In this document: piece after piece, positions 22,037 through 34,000 of the stretch
Position numbering within the stretch: position 1 is the stretch's first letter
Layout of the letters: every line of letters begins with the position of its first letter
Assembly (NCBI GenBank): GCA_005408345.1
Contig: SEMN01000124.1
Span: 1 to 64,000 of the forward strand
Reading direction: 5' to 3'
DNA length: 64,000 nt
Source of the DNA: Macquaria australasica
Taxonomy: Eukaryota > Chordata > Actinopteri > Centrarchiformes > Percichthyidae
Translations under genes and position numbers: made by a program
The notes under the pieces: model-generated
Told to the model about the DNA's origin: nothing
What the model saw: only the letters and a program-made list of their open reading frames with translations
Database searches by the model: none

Positions 22037-23954
22037 TTACACCAATTCTCTGAGAAGAACAAACATAGAGGAGGAGAGGTTCCGGAGTGTTTCTAGGATG
22101 AGATCCAGTCTTTCGTCGTCGTCGGTGTTGTTGGTCGACGGGTGAGAAGCCGTTGGAACGTCCCCTGGATAAAACAAAGTTGTATTGTAATGAATATAAT
22201 TTATATATGTGCTTACTCTCTTTTTTTTTTCATATATATCCCTAAGACGCTTTTCAGTCAAGATGCTTACCGTTTTGTCTGGCTGGAAGAGTCCCTCTCC
22301 CTACTACAAGGTTGGATGCTATGTCTGTAAATAGAAAAAACAATAAGTATCGACATTTCACCAGGACATACGTACATATGTATGCATACATACATACATA
22401 CATACATACCGTTTTCAGACGTCTGAGTCCCACTACTTCTCCTAGCTCTGGGGGGAGATGAGGGGATAGGATCTGAAATAAGAAAATTAAAAATAAGAAT
22501 TACAGAAATCTATAGATCATAGAAATATGCTGGTGTGGATAAAAACTGCCTTGTTGTACAAAGGTAATGCCTGCATATTTATTGTGAATAACTTTACTTA
22601 TGTTGTAGGTGCATTCTAAGTGATACAAATGGGTCATTATACATCTTCCACAGTGTGTGATTTTTAGGATTTTAGGCAAGACATGACATCAGACAGAGCA
22701 AATAGTCAAAAACGTTCAATTCCCCCCCTGACCTCAGAGGGCGCTTTAAACTTTCAGGCCTATGCCGATTCACGGAATAGTTTCCTGCAGAGAGCGCCTC
22801 GCTTTTAACCTCTGACTAACCGGAAATATGTCACAGCGGGAGGAGCCGATTGCATCAGGGGTCGGCGTGTTGCCGGATGTTTTGGTCTACTTGAATTTCT
22901 GCGGCGGTGAAATGTGCCTCACTCACCGATGGCTGCTCTCCTCGCGGAATGCTCGGTAAAATGAGGTGCCGACGCCCGCCTGCCTCCGGAGCTCTGTCCC
23001 GGGGTGGAAGGCCTGTGAAGCCTCGACTGATGGGGTCTAGGACGGGTGTTTGCTGGGGGAGATGCCGCCGCATGAACTTCAGCTCGAACAAGACGAGTGG
23101 AGGAAGCCGCCAGATCTGTAAGTAGTTTATTTGCAGAGTTGTTGGAGATGGCATTTTAAACATAATATACTTTAAACTTTAAATTCAATTCAATTCAGTT
23201 TTATTTATATAGCGCCATATCATAACAAAGTTATCTCAGGGCACTTTTTCGAATAGAGCAGGTCTAGACCGACTCTTTATATTTACAGAGACCCAACAGT
23301 TCCCACCATGAGCAAGCACTATGCGACAGTGGCAAGGAAAAACTCCCTTTTAACAGGTAGAAACCTCGAGCAGAACCAGGCTCAAGGTGGGCGGTCATCT
23401 GCCTCGACCGGTTGGGTTGAAGGGGAAGGGGGGAGCGGGAGAGAGAGAGCAGGAGGAAAGAGAACATACAGCAGCTCAATACAGCATAGATATGGTAATG
23501 GCATTGATGTTAACACCAACAGAAACAACACTAAGAGCAACATTATAATAGCAATACTAATAACAGCAACAACAGCAATAGCATCAGCGGGTGCAGAGCA
23601 GGAGCACGGGGGCAGCAGGCGGCAGCAACCACAGACCCAGACCTCCACAGCTCCAGAGGCAGAAACACCTGCAGAAAGCAACAGAAGTGGAGGGACATAA
23701 AAGGCTTTTAAACATAAAAGGCTCACCGATATCAGTCTGTGTGAAGTTGATATCTTCAAATTCATCAGCCGTCACTTTAAATGAAAGAGAAAAACAAGGC
23801 TCACGTTGCTGAATGAATGAATTCTTGCGTACCATACAATACTGTTTAAATAAAACATATAGGAGGCGAATTACAACTTACCAGGATATGGAGGTTCTTC
23901 ATCAGGGAATGCATTGAGTGGAATAGTTGGTGATGGGTTGTTGAAGTTGCTCAT
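22037..23954 (-). CDS. Unrecognised six-exon gene, all introns phase 1
   Basis: Exons on the minus strand are 23954-23882 (ATG), 23774-23727, 23115-22927, 22472-22410, 22324-22271 and 22164-22037 (TAA). Each joins the next in phase 1. Donors are GTAAGT, GTGAGC, GTGAGT, GTATGT and GTAAGC; acceptors all end in AG behind pyrimidines. The product is 184 aa: an acidic start (MSNFNNPSPTIPLNAF), a long Arg/Ser/Pro-rich centre from exon 3 with no obvious fold, and a C-terminal helix around LDLILETLRNLSSSMF. No signal peptide or membrane span is seen. A LINE 3' end sits inside intron 2. The stop overlaps a further GTAAGT, so splicing could continue. I do not recognise the family; it may be an accessory gene of the neighbouring viral element or a host gene. 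Confidence 0.6.
23186..23699 (-). repeat. 3' part of L2/CR1-group LINE inside intron 2 of the six-exon gene
   Basis: Matches 26168-26690 closely over its full length, including the CAACACTAAGAGCAAC and GCAGAGCAGGAGCACGGGG parts. It lies wholly between the second and third exons of the gene at 22037-23954, in the same orientation as the gene. Confidence 0.85.
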
Positions 23955-24039
23955 GTTCTTCTTCTTTTTGGTCCTTCTCTCCCGGTTTGTCTCTACACCT
24001 GAGCCCTGGGTTTTTAAGCGTTGCTGCGTTTGCGTGGGT
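23955..24039 (-). promoter_or_regulatory. Putative promoter of the six-exon gene
   Basis: On the minus strand a TTAAAAA TATA-like element lies at about 24010-24018, roughly 60 bases before the ATG at 23954, followed by a purine-rich leader. This is inference from spacing only. Confidence 0.3.
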
Positions 24040-24780
24040 TATAAATCTGAATGTTTTGTCTTTGTCAGGATCGTGTTTATGGGAATCGGTGTTTGACCCC
24101 TAAACTGCTTTACAACGGATGCTTAAAGTTCGATGAGGGGTTTTCTCTTTGCAATCCAGCAGGCTCGTGTTAATGGCAATGATTGTATGAAACCTATATT
24201 ACTTTTACACAGATACAGAAAGTTTGTAGGGGTGTGTGTTTTCTCTTTGCAGTCTCATGGCTTCACTTTGGTTGTGGTGATGATTAAAAATCGGAGGGGG
24301 GTAATGTATAACACCCGGACTGCTTTACTGCTGACTCGGGAGGGTTGCATACTTTCTCGTGGGTGAGAGACCTTGTTTGACCCCTTAATGGCTTTACCAT
24401 TGAGACTGAAATGTTGGAGGGGTGTTTGCTTGCTCTTTGCAGGCTCATGTTGACGGGAATGACAGAGTCATTCTATGAAACCTATATTGCTTTATCACAG
24501 ATGAAGAAAGTCTTTTTGAGGGAGCTGCGTGTGTGTGTTTTTTCTCATTGCAGTCTTTATTGAGGAGTATCAGGCTCTGGCTTTTTTTTTTTTGGAAAGC
24601 TGGCTGGAGATGAGCTGCTCATCTGTTCTTCTGCTGTGTCTGCCTATGTACTTTTACAACAGATGCTAAAAGTTTAAGGGAGGCTGTGTGTTTGCTTGCT
24701 CTTTGCAGATTATGTTGACGGGAATGACAGAGTCATTCTATGAAACCTATATTGTTTTATCACAGATGAAGAATACAAGA
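24040..24780. repeat. Degenerate tandem repeat array
   Basis: A unit with TTTGCTTGCTCTTTGCAG, TCATGTTGACGGGAATGACAG, ATGAAACCTATATTGCTTTA and CACAGATGAAGAA recurs at about 24150-24215, 24430-24510 and 24690-24770, with shorter diverged copies between. The second and third copies are nearly identical over 70 bases. No coding frame runs through it. Confidence 0.75.
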
Positions 24781-26167
24781 AATACAAGAAAATACAATCG
24801 AAATCCCCCTAACTGCACGTGGTGGGGGTGAGGAGGGGGAGGGGGAGAGAGGAGGAGGAGGGGGGGGGGGGTGTCAAAAGTTCAACCTGTCAAGCTTGAT
24901 TTATGACCTAGGGGTCAAAGGGGACCTGTCAAGTCGAGTTTGATGCAACGTGTCCCCCTTATCTCTCTCCTGTCCCTTGGCACTATGTACGAGACTGCGA
25001 GGCTGACAATGTTACACTTTTGCAACCAAGCCAAAAGAACTTGAAGATGACACCAGCAAGACATCTGAAGTGATCCTTATCTCTCGGCACACAGTGGCAA
25101 TAAAATCAGTACAGCAGGAACTACAAGTGGAAGACGTCAGGTGATTTTGATGGAGTCCATCCTGCTTAAGAAATGTCTGTTCTCTCTGAAATTACCTTTG
25201 GTCCCCTTTTACGCCGTTGAAGAAGACACAGAGGACACATTGATTTATGAAGGGTTTTCCTATGCCCACCAGTCCAGCTCATTCAGAGAATGTGTTAACG
25301 ATCACGATACATCATGCTAACACTTTACATGACATGATTCCTGCGTTCTCTGATGCAGAGATTTTGAACAGAGCACTGAATGTGAGACGCAGTGAGTGTG
25401 AGTCCACTATCATTTGTTTTGATGTGCTACGGTGGTGCATTCACAAACCACAACAAACTGGTATACTGTCCATTACCAAAGCCAGATCCATCTCCACCAG
25501 ATCAAAGTTCTCCAGCTGTACAACACAAACCTTCTGGCTGGACAGAAACATGTTTTGTTCATATAGGCTAATTGAAGGCCTTTTAATGCTGCTAAGAAGG
25601 TTGAGGGCTTAGATTCCAACAGCAGCAAGTACAGTGGCATGCTTCCTCACTGCTGTGTGCAGATAGCTATAGAACGTAATGAAACTGTATTTTTGCTCCT
25701 TTTTGCTTTTTTGTAAGTTGCAAAATGATGTACCACCCAGGTGAAATATCTGTGTAAACCACCATTGAATGTGAATGCATGAAAGTGTAGCCAACCCTGC
25801 ATCTGTCCATTGACTGGAATCTCATGTTGGGACAAAAGCAGTAGAAAATATGGTTTGGATGAACTAGTCTAAGGTCTTAACTAAGTGGAACACTGTATTG
25901 TTAATTGCCCAGTAATCTGTACAATTTTACCCATGATTTTTGCATTAGTCACACTTGCAAAATGTTGCTTTATATGCGATTGCTGGGTTTAACTGAATTC
26001 AGGTCTTTAAAGTTTGGATATTTGCTGATGACTGCTAAAATACCACTTCCTATCCTAGCGATTCTGATGTTTTCTCAGATGTCATATTGCCTTTATAACA
26101 CACATCTTGTTAATCAACCAATTTCATGGTGCATTTTACAGTATCTTGTGACACCACTAATCCCAGT
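24781..26167. other. Mostly non-coding; G-rich tract and a weak coding remnant
   Basis: 24816-24873 is a G-rich tract with a run of 12 or more G bases. At 25247-25612 a 121-codon frame includes ITIHHANTLHDMIPAFSD, which faintly recalls the start of HECT-type domains multiplied in fish genomes, but the match is too short to name. The rest shows nothing recognisable. Confidence 0.4.
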
Positions 26168-27074
26168 TCAATTCAATTCAGTTTTATTTATATAGCGCCA
26201 TATCATAACAAAGTTATCTCAGGGCACTTTTTCGAATAGAGCAGGTCTAGACCGACTCTTTATATTTACAGAGACCCAACAGTTCCCACCATGAGCAAGC
26301 ACTATGCGACAGTGGCAAGGAAAAACTCCCTTTTAACAGGTAGAAACCTCGAGCAGAACCAGGCTCAAGGTGGGCGGTCATCTGCCTCGACCGGTTGGGT
26401 TGAAGGGGGAAGGGGGGAGCGGGAGAGAGAGAGCAGGAGGAAAGAGAACATACAGCAGCTCAATACAGCATAGATATGGTAATGGCATTGATGTTAACAC
26501 CAACAGAAACAACACTAAGAGCAACTATAATAGCAATACTAATAAGAGCAACAACAGCAATAGCAGCAGCGGGTGCAGAGCAGGAGCACGGGGCAAAGTG
26601 ACAGCAACCACAGACCCAGACCTCCTGGCTCCAGAGGCAGAAACACCTGCAGAAAGCAACAGAAGTGGAGAGAGAGAGGGAGAAAGCACACAACTACGGG
26701 AAGAAGTTGAATTAGTAACAAGCATTGATGGGATGTGAGGGCGTACAGATGGAGAGAAAGAGGAGGAGAGAGGAGCTCAGTGCATCATAGGAAGTCCCCC
26801 GGCAGTCTAGGCCTATAGCAGCATAACTAAGGGGTGGCTCAGGGGTCACCTGAGTCAGCCCTACTATAAGCTTTATCAAAGAGGAAAGTCTTAAGCCTAC
26901 TCTTAAATGTGAGGTGATTGTCCGCCTCCTGTACACAAACTGGGATCTGGTTCCACAGGAACTGAAGCTGAAGGCTCTGGCTCCCATTCTACTTTTAGAG
27001 ACTCTAGGAACCACAAGGAGCCCTGCATTCTGGGAGCGCAGTGCTCTAGTGGGGTAATAGGGTACTATGAGCTC

Positions 27075-27599
27075 TTAAAGATATGATGGTGCCTGACCAT
27101 TTAGGGCTTTGAAGGTGAGGAGAAGGATTTTAAATTCTATTCTGGATTTTACAGGGAGCCAGTGTAGAGAAGCTAATATTGGAGAAATATGTTCTCTTTT
27201 TCTGGTTCTTGTCAGTAAACGTGCCGCAGCATTCTGAATCAGCTGGAGAGTCTTAAGGGATTTATTGGGGCAGCCTGATAATAGAGAGTTGCAATAGTCC
27301 AGCCTAGACGTAACAAATGCATGGACTAGTTTTTCTGCATCTTTTTGAGATAGGATGTGCCTGATTTTTGCAATGTTAAGTAAATGAAAAAAGGCAGTTC
27401 TTGAAGTTTGTTTTATTTGGGAGTTAAAGGACATATCCTGATCAAAGATAACTCCAAGATTCCTTACGGTTTCGCTGGAGGCCAGGGCAATGCCATCTAG
27501 AGAAACTATATCTTTAGATAATGTGTTTCGAAGGTGTTCGGGGCCAAGTACAATAACTTCGGTTTTGTCTGAGTTTAACATCAGAAAATTGCAGGTCAT
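27075..27599 (-). pseudogene. LINE ORF2, reverse transcriptase C-terminal part
   Basis: The 174-codon frame begins shortly after the YADD box and carries LGVIFDQDMSF, SRLDYCNSLLSG and QNAAARLLT, the thumb and connection of L2-type RTs. It is separated from the fingers part by frame breaks between 27600 and 27800. Confidence 0.85.
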
Positions 27600-27799
27600 C
27601 CAGGTTTTTATGTCCTTAAGGCATGCTTGAAGTTTAGCTAATTGATTGGTTTCATCTGGCTTGATCGATAAATATAATTGGGTATCATCTGCATAACAAT
27701 GAAAATTTATGGAGTGCTTTCCTAATAATATTGCCTAAAGGAAGCATATACAAGGTAAATAGAATTGGTCCAAGCACAGAACCTTGTGGAACTCCGTGA

Positions 27800-28288
27800 C
27801 TAACTTTTAGCGTGCATAGAGGATTCATCATTAACGTGTACAAACTGATATCGATCTGATAAATGGGATTTAAACCAGCTTAGTGCAGTACCTTTAATGC
27901 CAATAAAATGTTCTAGTCTCTGTAATAGAATGTGATGGTCAATGGTATCGAATGCAGCACTAAGATCTAGTAAGACAAGTACAGAGACAAGTCCTTTGTC
28001 TGATGCAATTAGAAGGTCATTTGTAACTTTCACCAGTGCTGTCTCTGTGCTATGATGCACTCTAAATCCTGACTGAAAATCCTCAAACAGCTTGTTGTTG
28101 TGTAGAAAGTCACACAACTGATTGGCGACTTCTTTCTCAAGGACCTTAGAGAGAAAAGGAGGGTTAGATATAGGTCTATAATTTGACAAAATCCCTGGAT
28201 CAAGAGTGGGCTTTTTAAGAAGAGGCTTAATTACAGCTACTTTAAAGGACTGTGGCACATAGCCTTTAAATAAGGACAGATTGATCAT
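27800..28288 (-). pseudogene. LINE ORF2, reverse transcriptase fingers/palm
   Basis: The 162-codon frame has KPLLKKPTLDP, NYRPISN, FQSGFR, and LLDLSAAFDTIDHHIL with the first catalytic Asp. Immediately downstream the frame is broken before YADD. Confidence 0.9.
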
Positions 28289-28852
28289 ATCTAGTACATA
28301 AGTGCTAACTAAAGGGTAAAATTTCTTTAAGCAGCCTAGTTGGGACGGGGTCTAAAGACACGTTGATAGCTTAGATGAGAAATCATGGAAGTTAGTTGAT
28401 TACGGTTGATGGGAGAAAAGCAGTCTAAATGTACAGGTTTTACAGTTGTTTCTAAGGTTCCTGTGTTTGAAGATAAGTCGAGTACCAACTGAGGGCAGGA
28501 GGTGCTGAATTTTTTTCTCTAATAGTTAGAATTTTATCTTTAAAGAAGCTCATGAAGTCATTACTACTGAGGTCTATAGGAATACATGGCTCAACAGAGC
28601 TGTGACTCTCTGTCAGCCTGGCTACAGTGCTGAACAGAAACCTGGGGTTGTTCTTATTTTCCTCTATTAATGATGAGTAGTAGGCTGCTCTGGCATTACG
28701 GAGGGCCTTCCTATAAATTTTAAGACTATCTTGCCAGGCTAAACGTGATTCTTCCAGATTGGTGGAACGCCAATTCCTTTCAAGTTTTCGCGATGTTTGT
28801 TTTAATTTGCGGGTTTGCGGGTTATACCATGGAGCTAACCTCCTCTGTTTTA

Positions 28853-29947
28853 TTATCTTCTTTTTAGAGGGGCGATAGAGTCGAGTGTTATTCGTAGTGA
28901 GCCTGCAGCACTATCAACAAGATGATCAATTTGGGAGGGACTAAAGTTAGCATAGGAGCCATCTGTTACATTGAGACATGGAACTGAATTTAATGCCGAT
29001 GGAATCACTTCCTTAAATTTAGCTACAGCACTATCAGATAGACATCTAGTGTAGGAATGTTTGCCTAATGGCGTGTAGTCCAGTAATAGGAATTCAAAAG
29101 TTAATAGAAAATGGTCTGATAAAAAAAAATTCTGTGGAAAGACTATTAGATGTTCAATTTCAATCCCATAAACAAGAACAAGGTCGAGGGTGTGGTTAAA
29201 ACAGTGAGTGGGTTTATGTACACTCTGACTGAAGCCAATCGAATCTAATAATGAGATAAACGCAGCACTAAGGCTATCATTTTCTACATCCACATGAATA
29301 TTAAAATCACCTACAATAATTATTTTATCTGTTTTAAGGACTAAACCTGATAAGAACTCTGAGAATTCAGATAAAAATTCAGAATACGGTCCAGGAGCTC
29401 GGTACACTATAACAAATAGAATTGGCTGTACTGTTTTCCAGGTTGGGTGTGAAAGGCTAAGAACAAGGCTTTCGAACGAGTTATAATTTAGTTTAGGTTT
29501 AGGTTTGATTAATAGGCTTGAGTCGAAGATGGCTGCAACTCCACCTCCTCGGCCTGAGCCTCGAGGAATGTGAGTATTAATGTGACTGGGGGGAGTGGAT
29601 TCATTTAGGCTAACATATTCACCTTGACACAGCCAGGTTTCAGTAAGACAAAATAAATCAATATTATGACCTGATATTAGATCGTTTACTAGAACAACTT
29701 TAGATGAGAGAGATCTGATGTTTAAGAGTCCACATTTAATTCTCCTATTTTGTTGTACTGTTGCAGTGGAGGTTTTACTTTTTATTAGGTTTTTATGTGT
29801 AACTCTTCTTCTGTTTACTTTTGATTTAAATAATTCAAGTGGTCTGGGGGCAGACAACCTCTCTCTGGAGTTTAGGGTGGGTAACTGCTCTAATGGAAGC
29901 GCAGAGAAGCGTGTAGGACTGCAGCTCTGCCTCCTGGTCTGGACCAC
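28853..29947 (-). pseudogene. LINE ORF2, apurinic-type endonuclease
   Basis: The 364-codon frame contains the endonuclease signature blocks: LNIRSLSSK, LTETWL, IIVGDFNIHVD and FLSDHFLL, which hold the catalytic Glu, Asp/Asn and His. It appears intact as a domain, but the frame stops before the reverse transcriptase. The LINE nicks target DNA with this domain in its active form. Confidence 0.9.
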
Positions 29948-29983
29948 AGACTGTATTAAGTCTATGGTCTGAACTCTGAGTTG

Positions 29984-30865
29984 TCATGGCTTTGGGCCAC
30001 TAATAAATTCGGCCAGATTTCTAGATATGAGAGCGGCTCCATCCAAAGTGGGATGAATGCCATCTCTCCTAATCAGACCAGGTCTTCTCCAGAAAGTCCG
30101 CCAATTATCTACAAAGCCCACATCATTACCTGGACACCACCTCGACAACCAGCGGTTGAATGATGACATGCGGCTATACATGTCATCGCTAGTAAGATTA
30201 GGCAGGGGTCCAGAGAAAACTACGGAGTCCGACATTGTTTTTGCATATGTACACACCGACTCAACATTAATTTTCGTGACCTCCGATTGGCGCAATCGGC
30301 TGTCATTACCGCCGACGTGAATAACAATCTTAGCATATTTACGTTTATCCTTAGCCAGCAGTTTTAAATAGGATTGAACGTCGCCCGCTCTGGCCCCTGG
30401 GATGCATTTGACTATGGCCGCTGGTGTCGCTAATTTCACGTTTCGCAAAATGGAGCTGCCAATAATCAGAGCTGGTTTCTCAGCGGGTGTGTCGCTGAGT
30501 GGAGAGAACTTGTTAGAAACGTGAACGGGTCGGTGGTGAACCGTGGGCTTTGGTTTAGGGCTATGCTTCTTTCGGACAGTCACCCAGCCTCCCTGGCTTC
30601 CCGGCTGCTCGGGAGTTGCCGGGAGACGGCTAGCAGAAGCTGCCTCTGGTCGGCTCGCACCGGCTAGGGGCTGGCTAGCTACGGCTGACTGACTCTCCAT
30701 GGTGCGGAGCCGCGACTCTAACTCACTGAGCCTCGCCTCCAAGGCGGTGAATAAACTACATTTGTTACACGTACCATTATCGCTAAAGGAGGCAGAGGAG
30801 TAACTAAACATCTGACACACCGAGCAGGAGAGAGCAGGAGAGGGAGAAGGAGAGAGAGACGCCAT
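29984..30865 (-). CDS. LINE ORF1 with coiled coil and SGNH esterase domain
   Basis: 293 codons, ATG at 30865. Two CxxC pairs near residues 15-36 and a heptad-like LEARLSELESRLRTME form the N-terminal part. A Ser/Pro-rich linker follows. Then comes an SGNH/GDSL esterase-like domain with IIGSSILRN (nucleophile block), HVGGND and DGIHPTLDG (Asp-His block). This ORF1 type is known from L2/CR1-group LINEs. The frame is complete even though ORF2 is broken. Confidence 0.85.
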   Translation of the reverse strand: MASLSPSPSPALSCSVCQMFSYSSASFSDNGTCNKCSLFTALEARLSELESRLRTMESQSAVASQPLAGASRPEAASASRLPATPEQPGSQGGWVTVRKKHSPKPKPTVHHRPVHVSNKFSPLSDTPAEKPALIIGSSILRNVKLATPAAIVKCIPGARAGDVQSYLKLLAKDKRKYAKIVIHVGGNDSRLRQSEVTKINVESVCTYAKTMSDSVVFSGPLPNLTSDDMYSRMSSFNRWLSRWCPGNDVGFVDNWRTFWRRPGLIRRDGIHPTLDGAALISRNLAEFISGPKP

Positions 30866-31090
30866 CGCTAACTGAGCTAAAGTAGCAACTAACTAGCGTG
30901 TAAACAACTGTGGGATTAGCGAAAAGTCACTAACAGGAGAGGGATATGAGTGCTTAAACAGAGCTAGTGTATCCTTAAATGTATAGCGGGTAATTAACCG
31001 CTATAGTAAAGAAAATATCAAAATTAACTGGGTTTGGCTGGAGCAGCGAACTTTGCAACCACTAACACAGAAACACCGGTAACCGGAAAT

Positions 31091-34000
31091 GAGACAATAC
31101 GTTCACCTGAGCACGTCCACGTCCAAGCAAATAGGCCCAATAATACTGTTGTAGTCAGATGTAGCATCAGGAATTATTCCACAAGTCAAACTTTTGTCTA
31201 GTAATATTGGAAAGCTGTAATACAATAAACAGTTTTCACTGGTATTTGTCTAAAACATATACTGTCTTACCTAATTACACAATAAAACATACATACTGTT
31301 ACATACATACTGTATAGAGCTTTCTGATACAAATGAGTACATTCTGACAAATAATCAATTATGTCCCGGTATAGTTAAATTGGTGTGTAGCCAGGAGGTT
31401 TAATACATCAGTGATTCATAACGGGATGTCTAAGACTATCTAAAGGACATCAAGGCTATATATATATATATATATGGGTGAAAGTATTCAACATCAGAAA
31501 ATCTTGATTTAAAGGAAACTGGCCCGAAATGCAGAAGAGGAAAGGTTGCTTTCACATCAGAGAAGCATGTCATGAGCACCGGAGATACTTTCATGAGCTC
31601 TAAGGGTTTTTGTCTTGTCAGAACTTGAAGCGTTGCTCGTGTGTCCCAACAAAGTGGAATGAGGATGAAATACTTCTTTTCCTGGTTAGTTTGCAAGAAT
31701 GCAAGTATAGATATTTAGCTGGCAAAGCATTAATGAGCTTATCACTGTATATCTGTGGGCATAGTGTAGGTATCGCTGTGAAGAAATACTGTACCTACAT
31801 AATGTACGTGTTTTTGTTTTTTGAGAAGATTAGGACAAAGGAGACTGTAGTTCAGCGAGGTACCATGCTACAACACTTCCATATATGACCTTTTAAAAAG
31901 CAGTAGCACAGTATCTAAAGGACATCACGGCTATATATATGGTTGAAAGTATTCAACATCAGTAAATCTTGATTTAAAGGAAGCTGGCCCAAAATGCAGA
32001 AGAGAAAAGGTCGCACTGCTTTCACATCAGAGAAGCATGTCATGAGCACCGGAGATACTTTCATGAGCTCTAAGGGTTTTTGTCTTGTCAGAACTTGAAG
32101 CGTTGCTCGTGTGTCCCAACGAAGTGGAATGAGGATGTAATACTTCTTTTCCTGGTTAGTTTAGCTTTTACTGTCAGCTAAGGCTCAGTCTACATAATTA
32201 TTTTCAAGGCTGTGTCAGACTTGATCTCTTCCTGATAGGGTTGTTTTCTCAAATGCAAACTCTGGTCTACATTTTAACCTGCAGTGCAAACAAAGTTTTC
32301 TGTGGGTTTTGGAGAGCTCTAGTTGACAGTCACTCAGCATTATATGCAGAGGAGATATGTGAATGTAACAACTTTAAAAGGCAAAGATACAGTAAGTTTA
32401 ACTGGAATGAGTCAAAGCCCTAATGTAAAAAAAAGACAATTATTACCCCTTCAGTTATTTTATATTTTGGGGATAATATTTCTGTAGTGTTCTATCTTAC
32501 ATTATCATCGGTTGCATTATTATTGAGAGGAAACCATGGCAACATTATTAACATACTAGGATGTTTAATTTCCATTTTAAGGAAAAACCATACATCCATG
32601 GGAAAAACCCTGCACATCAACCCCTATGTTGTGAAAGAAATATTAAAGCTAACCCAAGAAAGCTGTATCAACACACATTAGTATAACCTTAATCGCTGTT
32701 TAATCTGTTTTCCCATCTGACTGGTTGCAGACTTATCTTTTAGGAAGGATTGGTGTAGCTTTAGTAGAGCAAACAAACAACAAATGGTCATTTATTTAAG
32801 TACTTCTGAATTATAGATGACTGAGAAAATAGTCCCACACTAACTCTTTATAGTAACTGTGACATTTATGGAGGCATCATTGCTATGTAACCTTCATTAG
32901 GATGTAGAGGATAAATGCCACACAACAAAGACATGATAATTACATATTGTTTGATCACTGGAAAATGTTATCTCCACCAGTTTGTCTAATTTTTACCACT
33001 TGCGACTCCTTCTGTTACAGGTTATGTGTTGTGGCTGCATGACATTTATCTTTTACAACCTGTTAAAGGCTGCACAAATAGTCCAAACATTGGTGTGTTA
33101 ATCATTGCCACAGTTGTAATCATTATTACTATTTTCATTAGGAATATTCAACTATTTCAGAGTTTCGGGGTAGAATAGTTTGTTAAACAGCAACAGAGTG
33201 TGAGTTAAGACATGCTGTGTATGTACAGATGTGTTCGTGAGTGTAAGTTTGTGTGTGTTGGTGGAGGGGCTCCATAAGAACAACCGTGCTTTTGACTGAA
33301 GGTCATGTTTGGGGGCCGGTGGCCTTCAGGGAAATGTGTTCATACTTTGCGAGGAATCTCGATAGAGACACTGAAGTAACATCAACATTTGTTTAACCAC
33401 CAGCATGTGTGAGGTAAATATTTGAGCGCACCTTCTTTTTGACACACCTCGCATGAAAATGTTAGGATAGTTGCTATCGTCCCTGCTTCAAACTGGTCTC
33501 CCTTTTACAAAACTTGCTATCATCGTGTTTTTATGTCCCTGTAAACAGCCATGTGTTAAATATTGTAAATCGTCTCTGGCATCTGGGAGTGCCTCTATAC
33601 TACTTTATGTCTGCTCTGTATGCATGGCCTGAGGACATTTTCACACACTTTTCTCTCATTCTACTGTAGACCATTTGCCAAAGCTTTTGTGTTTAAAGAG
33701 TAACACTGGATTTGCAGAATGCCTAGTGGTTATTTTCTTTTTTAACTGCCATTTCACTAAATCCAGAAATAGTCCAAGTCCAAACTACATTTTAAGAGAC
33801 ACTGCAAGCCACAATAAACCTCCATTTTAATTAATTTTACCAAGACTTTAGGGGTCGAAACAGCTGTGTCCCAGCTGTAAAGTATACAGTAGGTACCAAT
33901 CTGCATAGTGCACTGTTTTGGCAGTTAATATAAAAGAAGTTAGTGTTTTGTACTAACAGGAAATGCTAAACAATATGCACAGATTGAATCAAACTGCAAC

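Larger units (their letters stand above)
26168..31090 (-). mobile_element. Near-complete L2/CR1-group LINE
   Basis: Reads on the minus strand: 5' leader (about 31090-30866), ORF1 (30865-29984), ORF2 endonuclease (29947-28853), reverse transcriptase in pieces (28288-27800, then YADD at about 27670-27700, then 27599-27075), a further C-terminal stretch near 27014-26712, and the 3' end with AATTGAATTG-type tail at 26168. It is about 4.9 kb and is the likely source type of the truncated copies across the window. Several stops in ORF2 make it inactive. Confidence 0.9.

Noticed and set aside
22380..22409. Tandem TACA repeats as a CRISPR-like or regulatory array.
   Set aside because: A plain tetranucleotide microsatellite inside an intron.
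24816..24873. Possible G-quadruplex regulatory site.
   Set aside because: Simple G-rich tract with no gene context; could be a sequencing-prone low-complexity run.
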